From: Diploscapter coronatus
Taxonomy: Eukaryota; Nematoda; Chromadorea; Rhabditida; Rhabditidae
Assembly: GCA_964036155.1 (NCBI GenBank)
Contig: OZ038422.1
Location: forward strand, 44,849,201-44,913,200
Length of the DNA: 64,000 bases
Direction: 5' to 3'
Position numbers and translations under genes: made by a program. Of this stretch, positions 46,182 through 60,157 are shown piece by piece. The notes below the pieces were generated by a model. It had not been told where the DNA came from. It saw nothing but the letters and a program-made list of their open reading frames with translations, and did no database searches. Numbering within the stretch: the stretch's first letter is position 1; every line of letters starts with the position of its first letter.

Positions 46182-48181
46182 ATGCACTTGGTGTTGATTG
46201 CCGGTCTGGCCCTCGGTTTGGCGTCCGCAGCGCCGTACAGCAGCAGTTATCCTCCTGCGGAGCTGCCGCCGCAGGACGTTCCCTCCACCACCACTTTGCA
46301 GCCCAGCACTACTGGAGCCTACGAAATCGAGATGCCGAGCAGCACTCCTGCAGCTGATATTCCATCGACCACCACCACCCAACAGGCTTACGGCAACTAT
46401 GGAGAGGAAATGAGCACCAGGTGCGAGAAAATGAGAAGAACTCCAACAATATAAAGGAATTTCAGCACTCCGGCAGCCGATGTGCCATCTACCACGAGCA
46501 GCACCACCACGACGATGGAGCCAGTGCCTTCGACTTCCGAAGCGTACGGCTATTCGAGCACCTCTTCCACTCCTGCTGACGTGCCTTCCACCACTGAACA
46601 GGCCTACGGCAACTACGGCGAGGAGATGACCAGCAGGTTGGAAAATGAAAAATCGTGAAATTCATCGTGCATAAAATTCGATGAAAATTGACAACGTTAA
46701 TGATTTCTTTTTTAATTTCAGCACCACCCCGGCAGCCGATGTGCCATCGACCACGAGCAGCACCACAACGATGGAGCCAATGCCCTCGACTTCCGAATCG
46801 TACGACTATTCGAGCAGCTCGTCTACTCCTGCAGCTGACTTGCCTTCCTCCACCACTGAACAGCCGACTTATGGAAGCTATGGAGAGGAGATCACCACTA
46901 GGTTAGGAAAACTTGCATATTAGAAAGTTACCCATTTTCAAAATGAGAATGGGTTAATTTTCCAATAAAAGTATGAAAATTTGGACGAGTTTTGCAAGAA
47001 ATATGAAATTTCAGCACTCAGACTTCCAGCAGCGCTTACGGCAATGCATATGGAGAGCAGCCTGTTCCTGCCAGCATTCAGTCGATGGATGCGTCGGGCG
47101 CTGAATCCTCGGGACAGTTCCCCTGGAATGATGGTGGAGACGGTTAGTTGTTGAAGGGAGGAAAATTGAGATTAAATTATTTTAACGAAGTTGTTGAGGA
47201 GGAAAATATGAACGTGTCTTTAGAAATGGTCAAGAAGCTTTAAATGTTTTCAGAATTTTATCAAAGGAAAAATTTTTAGAAACTTGATGAAAATTGAATT
47301 TTCAGCCTGCAACGGTCGTGCCGACGGTCTGTACGAGTTGTCGGCCTGCTCGGCGCAGTTCTTGACCTGCTCGGGAGGCATCGCCCGCATCATGGACTGT
47401 CCATTCGGCCTGGTCTACAACACCCCCATCGAGGCTTGCGACTATCCCCACGAAGTCGCGTCCTGCAACGAGGGCAGTGGAACTACTGCAGCCGCCGATG
47501 TGCCTGAATCTAGCTCGACCACCGAGATGCCCCAGACCACGCAGAAGGTCATCGTCGACTGCGAGGAGGGAGCTGCTGTTGGAAGTGAGTTTGGGTGCAG
47601 GGACGAGACAAAAATTGATAGGCGAATTCGGGGTCCTTGACAGAACTCGGAATCGAAATGTTTATAGGGAATTTTTGGAAAAGCAAAATCGATTTTCAAA
47701 ATAAACTCGTCTCGCTCTACTATGTAAAAAAAACATGCTCAATTTTCTCGTCAAGTCAGGAACAGAAATGAGTTTTATTAGGCTCTTGCTAACTTTGACG
47801 AGGTTATGCGAATAAATTATTGAGAGAGAAAATGGCTTTTGCAATCGCCGACTTTCATGAAACTCATCTCTTCAAAAGTCTTGACTAAAATCCCATCACC
47901 TTCTTTCAGTTGACTCGGCCACGTGCATCTCGGACGGTCTGACATCCCTGTCGCCCTGCTCTCCGCACTTCGAGATGTGCCTGTCGGGCAAGCTGTTCAC
48001 TCTCAGCTGCGGTGCCGAGTCCGTCTTTCTCTCGACTGGTCGCTGTGCCCCTCGCTCCGATGCCGAGGCCCTGGCCGAGTGCAATTCCCAGGAACTCGAC
48101 TCCACCACGACTTCCGCTCCTTCCTCGACCACCTCTGCATCTCTCCCCTCCACTACCACCACCCACATGACCGGCTACTGA
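46182..48181 (+). CDS. Secreted mucin-like protein with two chitin-binding (CBM14/peritrophin-A) domains, CPG-like
   Basis: Six exons: 46182-46420, 46466-46636, 46722-46901, 47015-47142, 47306-47584, 47910-48181; 422 residues. A signal peptide occupies about residues 1-17 ([17 protein letters not shown]). Exons 1-3 encode Thr/Ser/Pro-rich repeats built on [11 protein letters not shown] and YGNYGEEM, likely O-glycosylated. Exon 4 has Ser-Gly sites ([10 protein letters not shown]) that could carry glycosaminoglycan. The first chitin-binding domain has Cys 241, 254, 261, 271, 284, 293 and contains [15 protein letters not shown], very like nematode CPG proteins. The second has Cys 338, 349, 356, 366, 378, 390. 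A short Ser/Thr tail ends in THMTGY. In nematodes such proteins build the eggshell or other chitin matrices; that role here is inferred. An extra Cys near 325 precedes domain 2. Exons 2 and 3 are near-duplicates. Confidence 0.9.
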
Positions 48182-51100
48182 TTTGCCTCGGATTAGGCAC
48201 ATCAAACCTCATCCTTCTTGTGCAATTGATTAGCTGATTTGATCTCGATTGATTTGAACATTGATTACTTTGCATGAAATTCATGACTTTTACTTTGGAA
48301 TTTGATTTGAGAAGGATAAATGTGTTATGAAAGACGTGTTTTGTTAACTTGAGATTATTTAGGTTCAAAATTTGATATTTTTTCCTAAATGATGATTAAT
48401 CTTTAGACAAGTTCATCTTTTCAAAGCTGATATCGTCCGTTCGTTGTGAACGTACTTTTAAAAACTCCGAACATCGGCAAAGTTGAGTTGTATATTCTGC
48501 AGCAAAATCGAAATGTTTTCAAGAACGAAGTTGTGACGATTTGAAGCTCATTTTGAGGTTTTCAGAGAAAGTCGATGAAAATAGTGCAACTTGCAAACAT
48601 TCCTTTGGATCCACAATGCATTAGATAATTATTCCAGGACTGTTCTGTACAGTCGGATCTACTGCGTGCCTCTAATACTGTTCGGATCAAATTCGGTGCT
48701 TCGTCCATTTAATAATCGATTTTGAATTTTTCATGTTTTTTTTAGTTTTAAGGCTTTGAAAGCAGTACACTATGATAATTATTGTCTTGATTTTTTGAAT
48801 CAGTCAGATTTCAAGTTTTGCCCACCTAGAACACATGGGAATAATTCTCGATTTGGAAGATCGTATTTTTCGGTTAGGAAATTTTCAAAAATCTCCACAT
48901 TGAATACTTTGACTGTGATCCGCTTCCTAAAACACTTTCAAATGCAAAATTTCAAAATGCCTAATAGATATTTTCTTCTAATCTTCCTGAACTTGTGCTT
49001 TTATTCCCTGAGTGCTCTTTCGCTCTTCTGCTGTATCTTATTCTCGAAACCTCACGTCATCGTTTTGGCGCGAACCTCTCCTTACGGCAATTAGTTTGCA
49101 GCTGAAACGAAAGACAGAAGAGGGGAAGGCAACACATGAAAAGGCGGGAAATAAGGTCGAACACTTTGAGAGCCTGTCTATGAACCGAGAATGGCACGGC
49201 ACACAAATTGAACGCGGCCATAAATTCAGTGATATCATGCTGCAATTCAAGCAATTACATTGTGTTCTTGTTCCTGTTATTCGACACTCAATTTATTGCG
49301 TGATCCAACATCTCATTTAGTTTTCTGATCCCGGAATTTTAATTACCCTGTTCGCGAGGTTTTAAGGTGGAAAGAGTAGCGGAAGTGTACGAAGAGAAAT
49401 TTTCATCGTTTATTTTATGCACTATTTTTCAAAATTACTCACTTCTCATAGTGATTTGTCGTACCAACTCGAAAATTCTTCGTTTTATTTGTCAAACTGT
49501 TGTCAAATATTCCGCTTTATTGACGTAGCTCATTTTTCGTCTCCATGCCAGGAATTTCCCCGCTTTTTCTTCTCTTTTCCAGCTCCTTGATTCGCTTTTT
49601 CGACTCATTTCAAGCCGATATCCCCATCTCTCTCTGATCTGAACCCTGCGACATACTTCTTCTTACTTCCATCTCTTATTTCTTCATTTCTTCTCGACTT
49701 CAAGCGTTTTCCCTTCTCATCTCTCATTCCTCCGTGCTTTTTCATTTCCGGTTCAACTATTTCCCTCTCATTTTTTCCACTCTCCACTCTATTTTCTATG
49801 AATCGATAGGTGCAAAAGAGGGGGCGATTGGCGAGGAGAGAAAGACAGAAACACGGCTGGCATGGCACTCCCCCTTCCCTCAGCCTGAATGCGGGTCCGG
49901 GTTTTCGCCGAATTCCTCTGTTCCTTTACCCTCAGCCCTTCTCGCTCTCGATCACTCGCACTTTACACAGGCACTCCCTAGGTGTTTGCCCGTCCGGCTC
50001 GCATTCCTCTGCACTCTCTGCCCTCCGCTCAGCTCGAGACCGCGACGCGCCTCTGATGCGTCGCGGTTCCCGCTAGCTGTCCTGGCCACACAGAGAACTA
50101 CAAATGGGCTGATGCGGGGAGGAACTGCCCGGCTGCTGGCTAGACGCAGCTAGTCGCGCAGTTTTTTCGTCTTCCGTATTCGCGCACTCATGCACTTCTT
50201 TGCCCCTGCGCCACGTCATTCTCCATTCTCGCTCCTATTCCCTGAACACACCTACCCTTTCGCTTTTTATCTCTCATTTCGCCGCTTTGTAGTCGTTTTG
50301 CATTCATCTGCTGATATTTAGCGTTCGTAATATCATTCTCCCACTTTTCGAATTCACTGTTCATTCCATCTCATTCGTTCGTTACTTCACCAAGATTGTT
50401 GCGGCAACGAACATCAACAATCATGCGTTTCATCATCACTTATTTTCGCAATCATGATGCAATTCGCAAATTTTCTATTTCGTCCTCGTTATTTAGGAAA
50501 TACTATTTATCCGATACCAAACTTATTTTCCAGCGCGTTATTGCATCACTTCTTTGCACTAACCTTTATGCAATTTTCTTTGTTTCAACATGTTGGCTTC
50601 GATAATAATAGGCGTATTTTTACCATCTCCCATTAACTCGATGTCTATAAAAGGTGCCTAATGTTCACATGCTCAACTTCTATTTTTACACGTCTGCCCC
50701 GCTTCTTTCCACGTGACAAATACATTTCGCAATCGGCGCGACGGGGAGTTGGCCGCTCGCCAGAGGAATGGACGAAATTTCTCGGCTCCTTCTCGGACCG
50801 CCTCGCTTATTCTATCTTGCCGTTGAGGAATCGCGGGAAATTCGAAGGGAGATGGGCCCTCCTCTCGGTGTGAATGCCGAATGTATTCTCCCTCGATTCG
50901 TCCATTGGCTCTTTCGTTTTGCGGAGGAATGAAGGCGGAAGAAGAAGAAGAAGAGAAGGGAAGCTGGGCTAAGATGAGCAGTATGAGCTGGGGCTGTCTA
51001 GACAGAGACGGGAAGAGAGAGAGAGAGAGTTATTGCCTGAGGACTAAAATATACGAATATTCGTGATACGAGAAAGTTCGAAATTGTTATTTCGAAGTTT

Positions 51101-54100
51101 TCACGGTTTTATTTTCGCAAATTTGAAACTTGATTCCGACTTTGATTTTTTTTTTTTTTTTTTTTTATATTTTGAATTTTAATTTTTCGGGATTGATCTT
51201 CAGAACTTTTCGTCCCCTTGTCTTCCCTTTCAATTTATTCCCGAAGTCATTCTCATCAAGCATCGTTCATGGCCCCCATAAGCTTATGACAGAAAGATGA
51301 GCGTCTCTCCTCTAGTGTCTAATTGAAAATGAATTGCGCTTTTTGTTGCACTTTTGGCAGACAATCAGTCTTTCTAAACTCCTCGCTCAACAACTCATTT
51401 TTCGGCTGAAACTAACGAAACAAACGACTTCATCCTCTTATTTGTTGAAGTTTTCCGTTGTCTCCAAGCGAATTTCCAATGGGATGTCTAAAAATAGGTG
51501 TGGTCTCTCAGTGTTTTGTTCTGGCCATGTTATTTCACGTGTTGAGGATTGAAATTCTGGGTCACAAGCAGAGATATTCGATACCCTATTTTCATTATTT
51601 TTATCGTTGTCTAGCCTCGTGTTGACTCTGCGATTTTTTATGCCTATATTTCGTTATTTTTCGAATCGTCTGGACCTCTTGGAGTGATGCCAGAATTCCC
51701 CAGTGAATTACATAGGTAGGTGTGTCGTGCTGCGGAATGCGCGAATATTAACCGCATTTCGCAATTTGACCTTTCGGTTTAGTCATCGCTCCTGTTTTCT
51801 GGCCTTTCATAGCCCCACCCTTCTCCGTTTTTGCCCTTTCTGAGCATTCAAACGCATATTTTTAGTCCGGCACAAATAGCTGCCTCTTCTTCTTTTGAAA
51901 TGCAGCAACTTGTCCGTAAAGAAACATTCGCTTTGAATAATTCAATGATACAATTTATCGTCTATTTTCGAACGAATTACTCCTCCGAATGTTCACGTTT
52001 CGTATCTGTCTACGAGTAGAACCTCTAAAATCGCCAATAGCTCGCATAAATCGTCCTATTTGTCCTAGTTACGCGACGAATTTCCCTGTCACATGCGACT
52101 TTTTCTTTAAAATTATTTATTTCCGTCTTCTGTTTCTTCCGGAAGTGGTCAGAGTAGACTTGTTTCTTTCTTTGGAAAGTTCATACATCAGCTGTTGAAG
52201 CTTTGTATGTTTTCACAACGATTTGTTAGCCACATTATTTCATCAAAAATTCGCCGCCTCGGTTTCTTCTCAACTATGGAGATTGACTTCAAAACTCTCA
52301 ATTCGGGCCACATGCATCGCTTCTTCAGCCCATTTTCATTTTCCCTGGAATCACATTCCTCTGGCCTTTGCACGCGTTTTTCTTCGTGTCGAAAAGTCTC
52401 CTTTAAACAAACAGATTCTGCGCTGATATCTCTGTAATCAGCAGGAATCAGTGGTGATTTCACTTCCAAGCAGCGACATTGTTTCGAATTTTCATGTGCT
52501 TGAAATCCGCATTTGCTTTCGAAACTCATTTTGTAGCGTCATAAATCAGCACATGCGGCTTGTTTTATTCAGTTTTCATTTCAATATGGCTGCTGAGCCC
52601 ATCCACGCTTTCATGCTCCTTGCTTCGTACTTTGCCTTCCCCTCCTGGTCATAAAATGCAATTCGTCTTTGTGTAGCATTATGAGCAATGGATTGATTCG
52701 CCTTTTTCATAGCAGAAAATGTCATTTGTCTGTTGGCTTTCTGTCTTTCTGTTCCTGCCCAGATCTATGCATAAAGTGCAGCATTGCTTATGAGCGTGTG
52801 CTGCACTTTATTGCCATTCCTCTCCATTTATCGGTGCTCAGAATCTGCCTGATGAGTGTTTTTGAAGTCTGAGTTCTGAATTAGGGAGTTGAACTTTCCT
52901 GTCTCAAGCATTGAGGAGTTTGTGTTCTGTGTTCTCGGAATTTCATTACGCAACTCGCGATGCTCTCTTGGGAAGTTGACTTTGGTTCTGATGATGCAAT
53001 CTCATGGCATGTCACTTATCATTATCTGCTCGATCTAGTCGAGGACTTTTTCGGCAAGTTCAGCCTATTCCTCACGTAATCGCATCTGCATGTTCTCTGA
53101 ATTCTGTTCCTTTTCATGATGCAATCCCCCTTTCATCATCACGCAATCTATCCCTTATCAGTCTAGACATTCATTGTTTTCTGACCGCTCTTTTCATCTT
53201 TTGCATTAGTCTTTGTTCGGATCGAAGATCGTTGCTCTTTCGATTCATCCTGCGGTGTGTTTCACTTTTCGTTTCCCGGTCTCTGAGCCTGTGCGTGGCT
53301 GTACTTTGCAGTGCCTTTGTTCTATCCCTGGTTTTTCGTTTCGTTCATTTTTCTCCGGACCTTATCTTTCACAAAGTGCCCTTCTCCAGCCTCGTACGCA
53401 CGAATTGCGTCACTAGTCGTACATCGCTAACTGTCTCTGCTTGGCTGCAGGAAGACAAGGGAAAGTAAAGAGTGACGAGTAGGAAGGGGAACGCGTGGAC
53501 AGAGCAGAAGACAGTGAGATTGAATGACATGTTTGAGGGCGGCGACTGATCAGGAAAAATCCCGAGGAATCAGAGAAGACGAAGGAATCAGAACATAAGT
53601 ATGCTGGAAAATGTTTGAACGCACTTTCCCCTCCATTCTTTCCTCCACTTTTCTGCTCCTATCTTTTTGTGTTCCGTTCCATGTCCCCTCTTTTATCATT
53701 TCTTTTCTCTATTATCAGCGATTTTTCTCTTTTCTCCTTCTCCATCCATTAAAATTATCAGTGCCTCTGTCATTTTTCGTGTTTCAGCCGAACAGTCAAA
53801 CTGCCATTCAATTATTTTATGGGCATATTTCATCGATTGTTTTTTTCTCGATCTGAAATTCCTTATCATTTTATCGTCTATTGATTCATTTCGAAAGAAG
53901 TGCTTTGCGTGTGAAAAAGTTTCTGTTTACAGCTTCGAATTCCATTTCCATGTGATCGAAGTGTTATTCTCAATTTTATCTAAGACCATTGTCAGCAGTT
54001 TCAATGAAACTTCTTTTGCACTTTAGTACTTTATTTTTCATAATGCTATTCGAACGTTCGTGTCAAACATTTGTCGTTACAATTGCGTTTTTATAGGATT

Positions 54101-57100
54101 ATCGTTTCAAAATCAGAATTATTGACCGATTTTCAGGAGATTCCACAATGTTTCCATGAGACAATGCGCTGCATAGTCAGCCCTATTATTTCATTCCAAT
54201 TCTGTTCCATTTCCATCAAATAATTCCCCATTATTCGACTAATTCGTCTTATTCCAACGTCATCAGCAAACTTTGAACGACACACTTTCCACATATTGAA
54301 CTAAATCCCAACATGATGCAATTTGCAATTGTTTTCGATTTTTATTCAACCTGTTAAAAGGTGAGAGAGTATCATTGTTTTGAATTTGATTAACTGATCA
54401 CAAAATTTTCAATTTGTCGAAGTCTCAAGTGCTTCTAACTTTCTTCCTCATAAGTCGCGCTACTTATGATAAATTCTAACTTTTGATAAATTGAAAATTT
54501 TCAAGTTAAGAAATTGATATTTTCGATATTTTTAATTCTGTGGTCAATTCGTCATTTGTAAAATGATGAGCAAAAACCTATAAATCTATAAATAAAAAGA
54601 TATTTTAACGTATTATGTTCATCGAAATGCCGTAATCGAGTAAGTTGAGCTTAGGTGATTTATTGGATAACAAACTTTTGAAAATACGGCGTTTCGATTT
54701 CAAAACGTTTACTTGCTACTCGGAATAAATTCTGATCCGTGCTTCAAAGTTCTAAATTATTTACTTTCAGGAACTCCTCAACTTGTGGTCAATTAATATC
54801 CTACTTGTTATTTGTATTCAGCCCCTTAATTAATTCCCCTATCCCTTCCTCTTCCTTCTTGTCATCTGGTGAAACGTCGTCAGAATTGTATCGTCTCATT
54901 TCCGCGCTGCTTTCGGGATTTCCTTCGGATTCTAATTCGCTAATTCGCTAGTCCTTTAGATTATTCACCTTATTCTTATTCGGTTTCTCTCTACGAATCG
55001 TGTACTTGTGCAGTTCTGCAAGAAACGTCTCTTTGTGTACGGGATGACTACTCCAATCCACCCATCTCTTTTCGACAAATCGTTCGGGACAACCGCGGGC
55101 TATTTCCATTAATTAACTAATTCACCATTTCGCTAATCAGCCAATCAACCTAATCGTTATTTAATTGTACTACAAGTATCGCGAGCTGCAAATTTTATAT
55201 GGATACATTGCATATGATATATGGGTCAAATGAACGACAACACGGACTCAACCAAATCAATTGCCAACACATTTTCCAGAACAATCGTTTTTCTTTCATT
55301 TATTCTTTTAAAGAATAGCTTGAAAAGGATGACTGTTGTTAGCTAATTTTGAGATAGTTAAAGCTTGACAGTTATTCGCTCGAATTTTCTTCTTATCTTT
55401 TTTTATGATTTTTTTTCTAGAAGCAAGGATTGTTTTACGGAATCGATTATCATAAGCCGCTTTCACTCAAATTGCTGACTTCATTTTGACGACCTCTGCG
55501 AGTTTTTCAGAAGAAAGGATGTTTTCTCTCGTCTCTCAAATACGGTGTTGTTGTCAATTTTCTCGGATCATCATCGGGACCTGTTTTCGCCATTCAGAAA
55601 AACACTAGTTTGCTCGATGAATCCATCAAACTTCCTTCATAGTTCAGTCCGAGTTATTTTTCAATCGTTTTCTTTATTTTGCTTCGTTTTTAATTTTTCG
55701 CAAAATGGGTTCCCAACGTTTTCCTAAAGTCTCCAATTTACCGGTTTGTTAAAAATTCAAACGCTCTGTTACCGAATGTTCTGCACTTATCGTTTTCAAA
55801 ACTTTATGGGCCTAATTCGTCTTTTTCCCGGTCGATACGCTGATTTTACGAGATTTCATGCAAGTTAATGGTGTTGTTTTCTAAATTCAAAATTTTGACT
55901 CATTTCGAGGTTTTTCATTATTTCTCTTTTGCTCTTCTCATCGCTTTGCCGGTAGCCAAACAATTCTATTTCGTGTAACGTCATCCCTCCGGTTTTTAAT
56001 TTTAAGATCAGTCATTTTTATTTCATTGAGTCATACACCAAACTGTAATGCGCTAAATTCTGAGTCATCATAACGGTTATTACAGCTCAAACGTGGAGAT
56101 GTGCAAAAACGCAACTTTTAAAAATGATTCATTTTCAATTGAAACTAATTCTTAAAAGTGCACAACTTCAAATGACAAGTTTTTCGCTTTCTTTCATATT
56201 CTTGATGATTTATCTAAAAGATCCATCAACTATTCTAGGACTTTTGAATTGAATTGTTATTCAAAACGACAATCTTCTAAGAGTTTTGCGGCGTGGCGTG
56301 CATTTTCCGGACCTCCATCACTCATTCAATAGCATCTTCAATCCATTGATTGATTGCCCCACCGCTTTATCAGTCAATTCATTCCATGATGGACTCCAAG
56401 TTTGCGTCAGAGATTGACGTGTTTTGATAAGGAATTGAAGTGGCAACATGCATCAGGAAATCGAAGTTGTTCAGCGATTTTTGCCCGTCACATCGTTTTG
56501 GGGTTAAAGTCGACATTTTATGACTTGCAGACTAGATTCATCGGGATTGATATGGAATTGATTGATGCACGAGTTTTACGAAATGTATCAATTCATTCAA
56601 TTCTTCTGGTGAATATATAGTGCTCGTCATGAAATACCTGAACAATTTGATCCACGTAGAGTGCTGCTTTTGTATTTCTTTATCAATCACAAAGAAATTT
56701 TATCGAGGTCCCAATGTACTTTACGCCGCTAGCGAGTCTCTCTCAAGATTTCAACATATTGCAGTTTTATTTTTAAAAATCTATCCTCCAGATTTCCAAT
56801 TTCTATCCTTCGATTCAACAAATTCGAACAACATTTGTCTCGTTCTTTCTATAGAATTATTTGAATTGTTCCGGTGAATTTACACAAGTCGATTATTCCT
56901 TTACCAATTTCCGGTGCCGATTTATTGTTAATCGTGATAATTCTATGAGGATTTCTGTAATATTTATGCAGATATTTTCCGATAGTCGTTAATTCTCAAT
57001 TTAAGACTACCAGAAAACACTGATAACTCTAAGTTTCGGGGAATTGTTGATATTCTTGAGAGAGAAAATGCTTCCGCGGGTATGGAAACGTTCTAATGAA

Positions 57101-57568
57101 GATATGTCTCGTTGCAAAATTACTGTTCTGTTATTATTGCATGAAAAATACATGAAGAAATATTTATCGCAAAAAAATAAAATAAACAAAATACCGGTAG
57201 AAAATTCAATCGTTTCAATTGAAGTACAGAAAAGATATACAAATTACAAAATTCATTTTCTTTAGCTGTTCAACGATGTAAAATTTCGCGTAAATATAAA
57301 TAAAAACTAGAACTAATAAGTTGAGAACAATTGAAAGCCATGATTTAACCCGAGTATCACGAATTGTGCGTAATACAAATCGATTGTGGCAAATATCACA
57401 ATTATGTCACCATCAAAAGCAGTAATCTTCTTCAACACGAAGATTAAAAAATGATAGAATTTGTACAATAGTTCGAATTTTTTTCGTAAGTAAACATTGG
57501 TCGATAAAAACCCCATTTTACAGAAAAAAAAATACTAAAATGTAAGAACAGAAAAATTAGGAAAAATA
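48182..57568. other. Long stretch without a supported gene
   Basis: No frame with recognisable domains or coherent splice partners. From about 49.3 to 56.6 kb the + strand is visibly pyrimidine-rich (long CTTTTC/TCC runs), which generates many Ser/Phe/Leu-rich open frames, such as 53004-53468. A GC-richer patch at about 49800-50160 includes CGCGAC/CGGG clusters and may be a promoter-like island. A T-run of about 20 lies near 51148-51168. Confidence 0.45.
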
Positions 57569-60157
57569 TCAGTTAGTAGGCGTTAATAAGTGATTGGATA
57601 GCCCTTCTTCTTTAATGGGTGCTGTCAGCATTTTCGTGGTGTCTGAACAAGAAGGGCTCCTTATTTTTGCCGGACATTTAACTGATGCGTGTCTCACGTA
57701 CAGTGCTTTGATCACCTGAATTTTACCGATTACTTTATCTGAGATAAAGCTTTTCTTCCTTACATGTCGTCGAAACCCATCGGACAAGAATACGTAAAGG
57801 AACGGATTTGCAGCAGCGTTGATGTACTGTAGAGCGAATGCAGCGTAAGACATGATTTTCAGCAGTTTGATGTTCCTGTAAATTGTAGTAAAGTCGTTTT
57901 TCCGACGTTAATTCAGAGCTGAACAATGTTGTATTCTTATCTTTGGAGGGTTTTTAGATATTCTATCTTCCCATTTGAAATCATCGAGTTCTAGTCTTTG
58001 TTCAGTCCTTCATTCAACTTACTCTATCCAATCAGCATTTGCGACGATGCTGAATTGCACAAACCAGAACGGCAACCAACAAGTTGTGTACGATATGGCT
58101 ATCGCTAAGCCGAGTAAAGTTACCTGAACCTCGAAATTCATAGGAATTCATTGTAAAGTCCGATAGAACCTTGGTCGTTTTCCGCTTCGTGATTTTCCGT
58201 TTCAAATATAGGCTTCGTCGTCGCTGCCACATAGTGAAAATGATTCCGGAATAGAAACACCATATTCCTACCAGAGGAAGCAGATAGCTCAACGTGAAGC
58301 AATACGTTATGAAAAATCTAAAGACATCGATTTTCGACTTTCAACTCAATACAAATTTTACCTGCTTGAAGCGAGGATGTTCGCAAAATAATTTTCAACT
58401 TCTTCGTTGTTGGCTTGTAAAGGATCAAATTCTTCTTTGCCGAAGAATAGCATACACTTTTGGGATACTTCTGTGCCTTCTAAAATTTGATCTTTCGGAG
58501 CAATTTTGCTAATTTTAGCAAACCGTAATATTTGACAACTTTCGTGAATATGAGCAGGGGTGTCATTTCGAGAACGATCATTGCCCAGGTTAGCAGCGAT
58601 AGAAGAATGGCTGTGTTGATGGATCTCCAGGATGAGGAGGTCAAAGGCCTGCAGACCGCAAGAAATCTGTCGAATGAGAGCACTGCTATGAATGCAGAGG
58701 AGGCGAATTGCGTTACCTAAAATTGTAAAGCTTTCATAAACGTTTGAAATTATCCAAATTTTAATTTATTACGATATTCAACAACATAAAGTTTTCAAAG
58801 GACTACTCTATTCGTTTTTTAAAAATTTTTTCTCATCGATAAATTGCTAAATTTTTCGAATTTCTTACCCCATTCACACTAAAGAATACCCGGCATAGCA
58901 GAGAACCAAACATCCAATTCTTCTGTGTGGCTTGATACAAAACGACTGGAGTTCCAGAGAGGAAGACCAAATCTGCGATCGCCAGATTCAGAATGTAGAT
59001 GTTCGATATTGTCCGCATATCGCTGAAATTTACCGATTATTTGTTTGAAGGTTATCCCCAGTGATTTGATTATCATTTTCCTATCCGAATCTTTATCTTT
59101 GACAAGTTAGAAATAAAAATGGAGAATTTTCATGATAAAATGAGCATTTCAATCCACTTTTCACGAATGACTATTTCCTAACTAATTTTTTTATCGCTTT
59201 CAAAACCTATAGGCATTCAAATATTGCGTAATTCTGCTTTTGACGTTATGAACCCATTTCAAGAAGTGAATATTCGTTGCCGATTTCTCATTTATCGCAC
59301 GTGATTCATCCCAAGTCAGAATGCGTCTGTGGATATTTCGAGACTGTCAAATTATGCGAATCACGAGATTCCTTAATGCCTAATGCCTTGATTTCCTCAT
59401 ATGGAACTCTTTTGAGTCTTTTGATTCCACCAACTCTTTGTGCTGCTTTTTAAGAACATCTATAAATTCCTTTGTTGTTTTGAATTTGTTCTCACGCCTC
59501 GAAAAAGTTGGCCATTTTCCCAATGAATAAAAGAATAAATTGTGCAAAATGCAGCAAAAAATGCACCATTCATCGTTGAATTCTCGAACAAAAGAGAGGG
59601 CAGCTTGCACACGTGAACATGCCATAATTAGATTATTACGAATATTTTTAGAGACAGACTTTTTTTACTAAATAGCTCAAATCCTATCGAGTCAACCAAA
59701 ATTGACGTGATGTTTGGTGTTTATCACTTGATGATCAGAATGACGAAATAAAATGCCATTTTGAATTTATCAGAAAAGGTCGCTTATTTTTCCTGCTTGA
59801 AAGGCTAGTTTATTTTGACTTTGCAGAAAATTTTGCAGGAATTTGGAATGTTTCTAAAACTTCGACTGCCATTGAACTGGAAGAAAAAGATAAACTTTGC
59901 TCTGCGCTGTTCACATCAAAATTTTATTTTTTTACACTCGAATGCGATAAAATATTTCAACAGAAACAAAAATGAATAACTAACTCACCGAAAATAGATA
60001 ATGGAAATTAGAACGCATAGGTTGGCTGGGATACCGAATATTGCTGCCGCAGTTGAGAATACGTGGAATAGATATTGGTCCTGAATTTTCAGATAAAAAA
60101 TAACTTATAAAGTCCATTTACCATTGCAATGAGCTCCTGCGTTTGTGTAGAGTTCAT
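57569..60157 (-). CDS. Class-A neuropeptide-type GPCR
   Basis: Eight exons on the minus strand, 5' to 3': 60157-60122, 60080-59989, 59022-58869, 58716-58524, 58479-58362, 58317-58170, 58123-58023, 57875-57569; 382 residues, phases consistent. The N-terminus has NST. TM1 contains GIPAN (Asn32), TM2 NLAIAD (55-60). Cys86 is the TM3 cysteine and TM3 ends in DRF (110-112). ECL2 has Cys167. TM6 contains CWLPFW (262-267) and TM7 NPFLY (304-308), followed by FLSDGFRRHVRKK. The C-tail is Ser/Thr/Lys-rich. These are complete class-A rhodopsin-type hallmarks. The CWLPF and TM7 pattern suggests a peptide receptor of the somatostatin/galanin/allatostatin group; the ligand cannot be named. Intron 6 is only 46 bases with a weak GTTCTA donor, but removing it is required for the frame. 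Confidence 0.88.

Noticed and set aside
49734..50153. 139-codon frame on + in the GC-richer patch
   Set aside because: Arg/Ser/Pro-rich without motif. Overlapping frames in other registers are equally long, so GC content explains it better than coding.
53004..53468. 154-codon open frame on +
   Set aside because: Low-complexity Ser/Phe/Leu/Arg composition caused by the pyrimidine-rich strand. There are no domains and no splice partners, and similar frames occur throughout the region.
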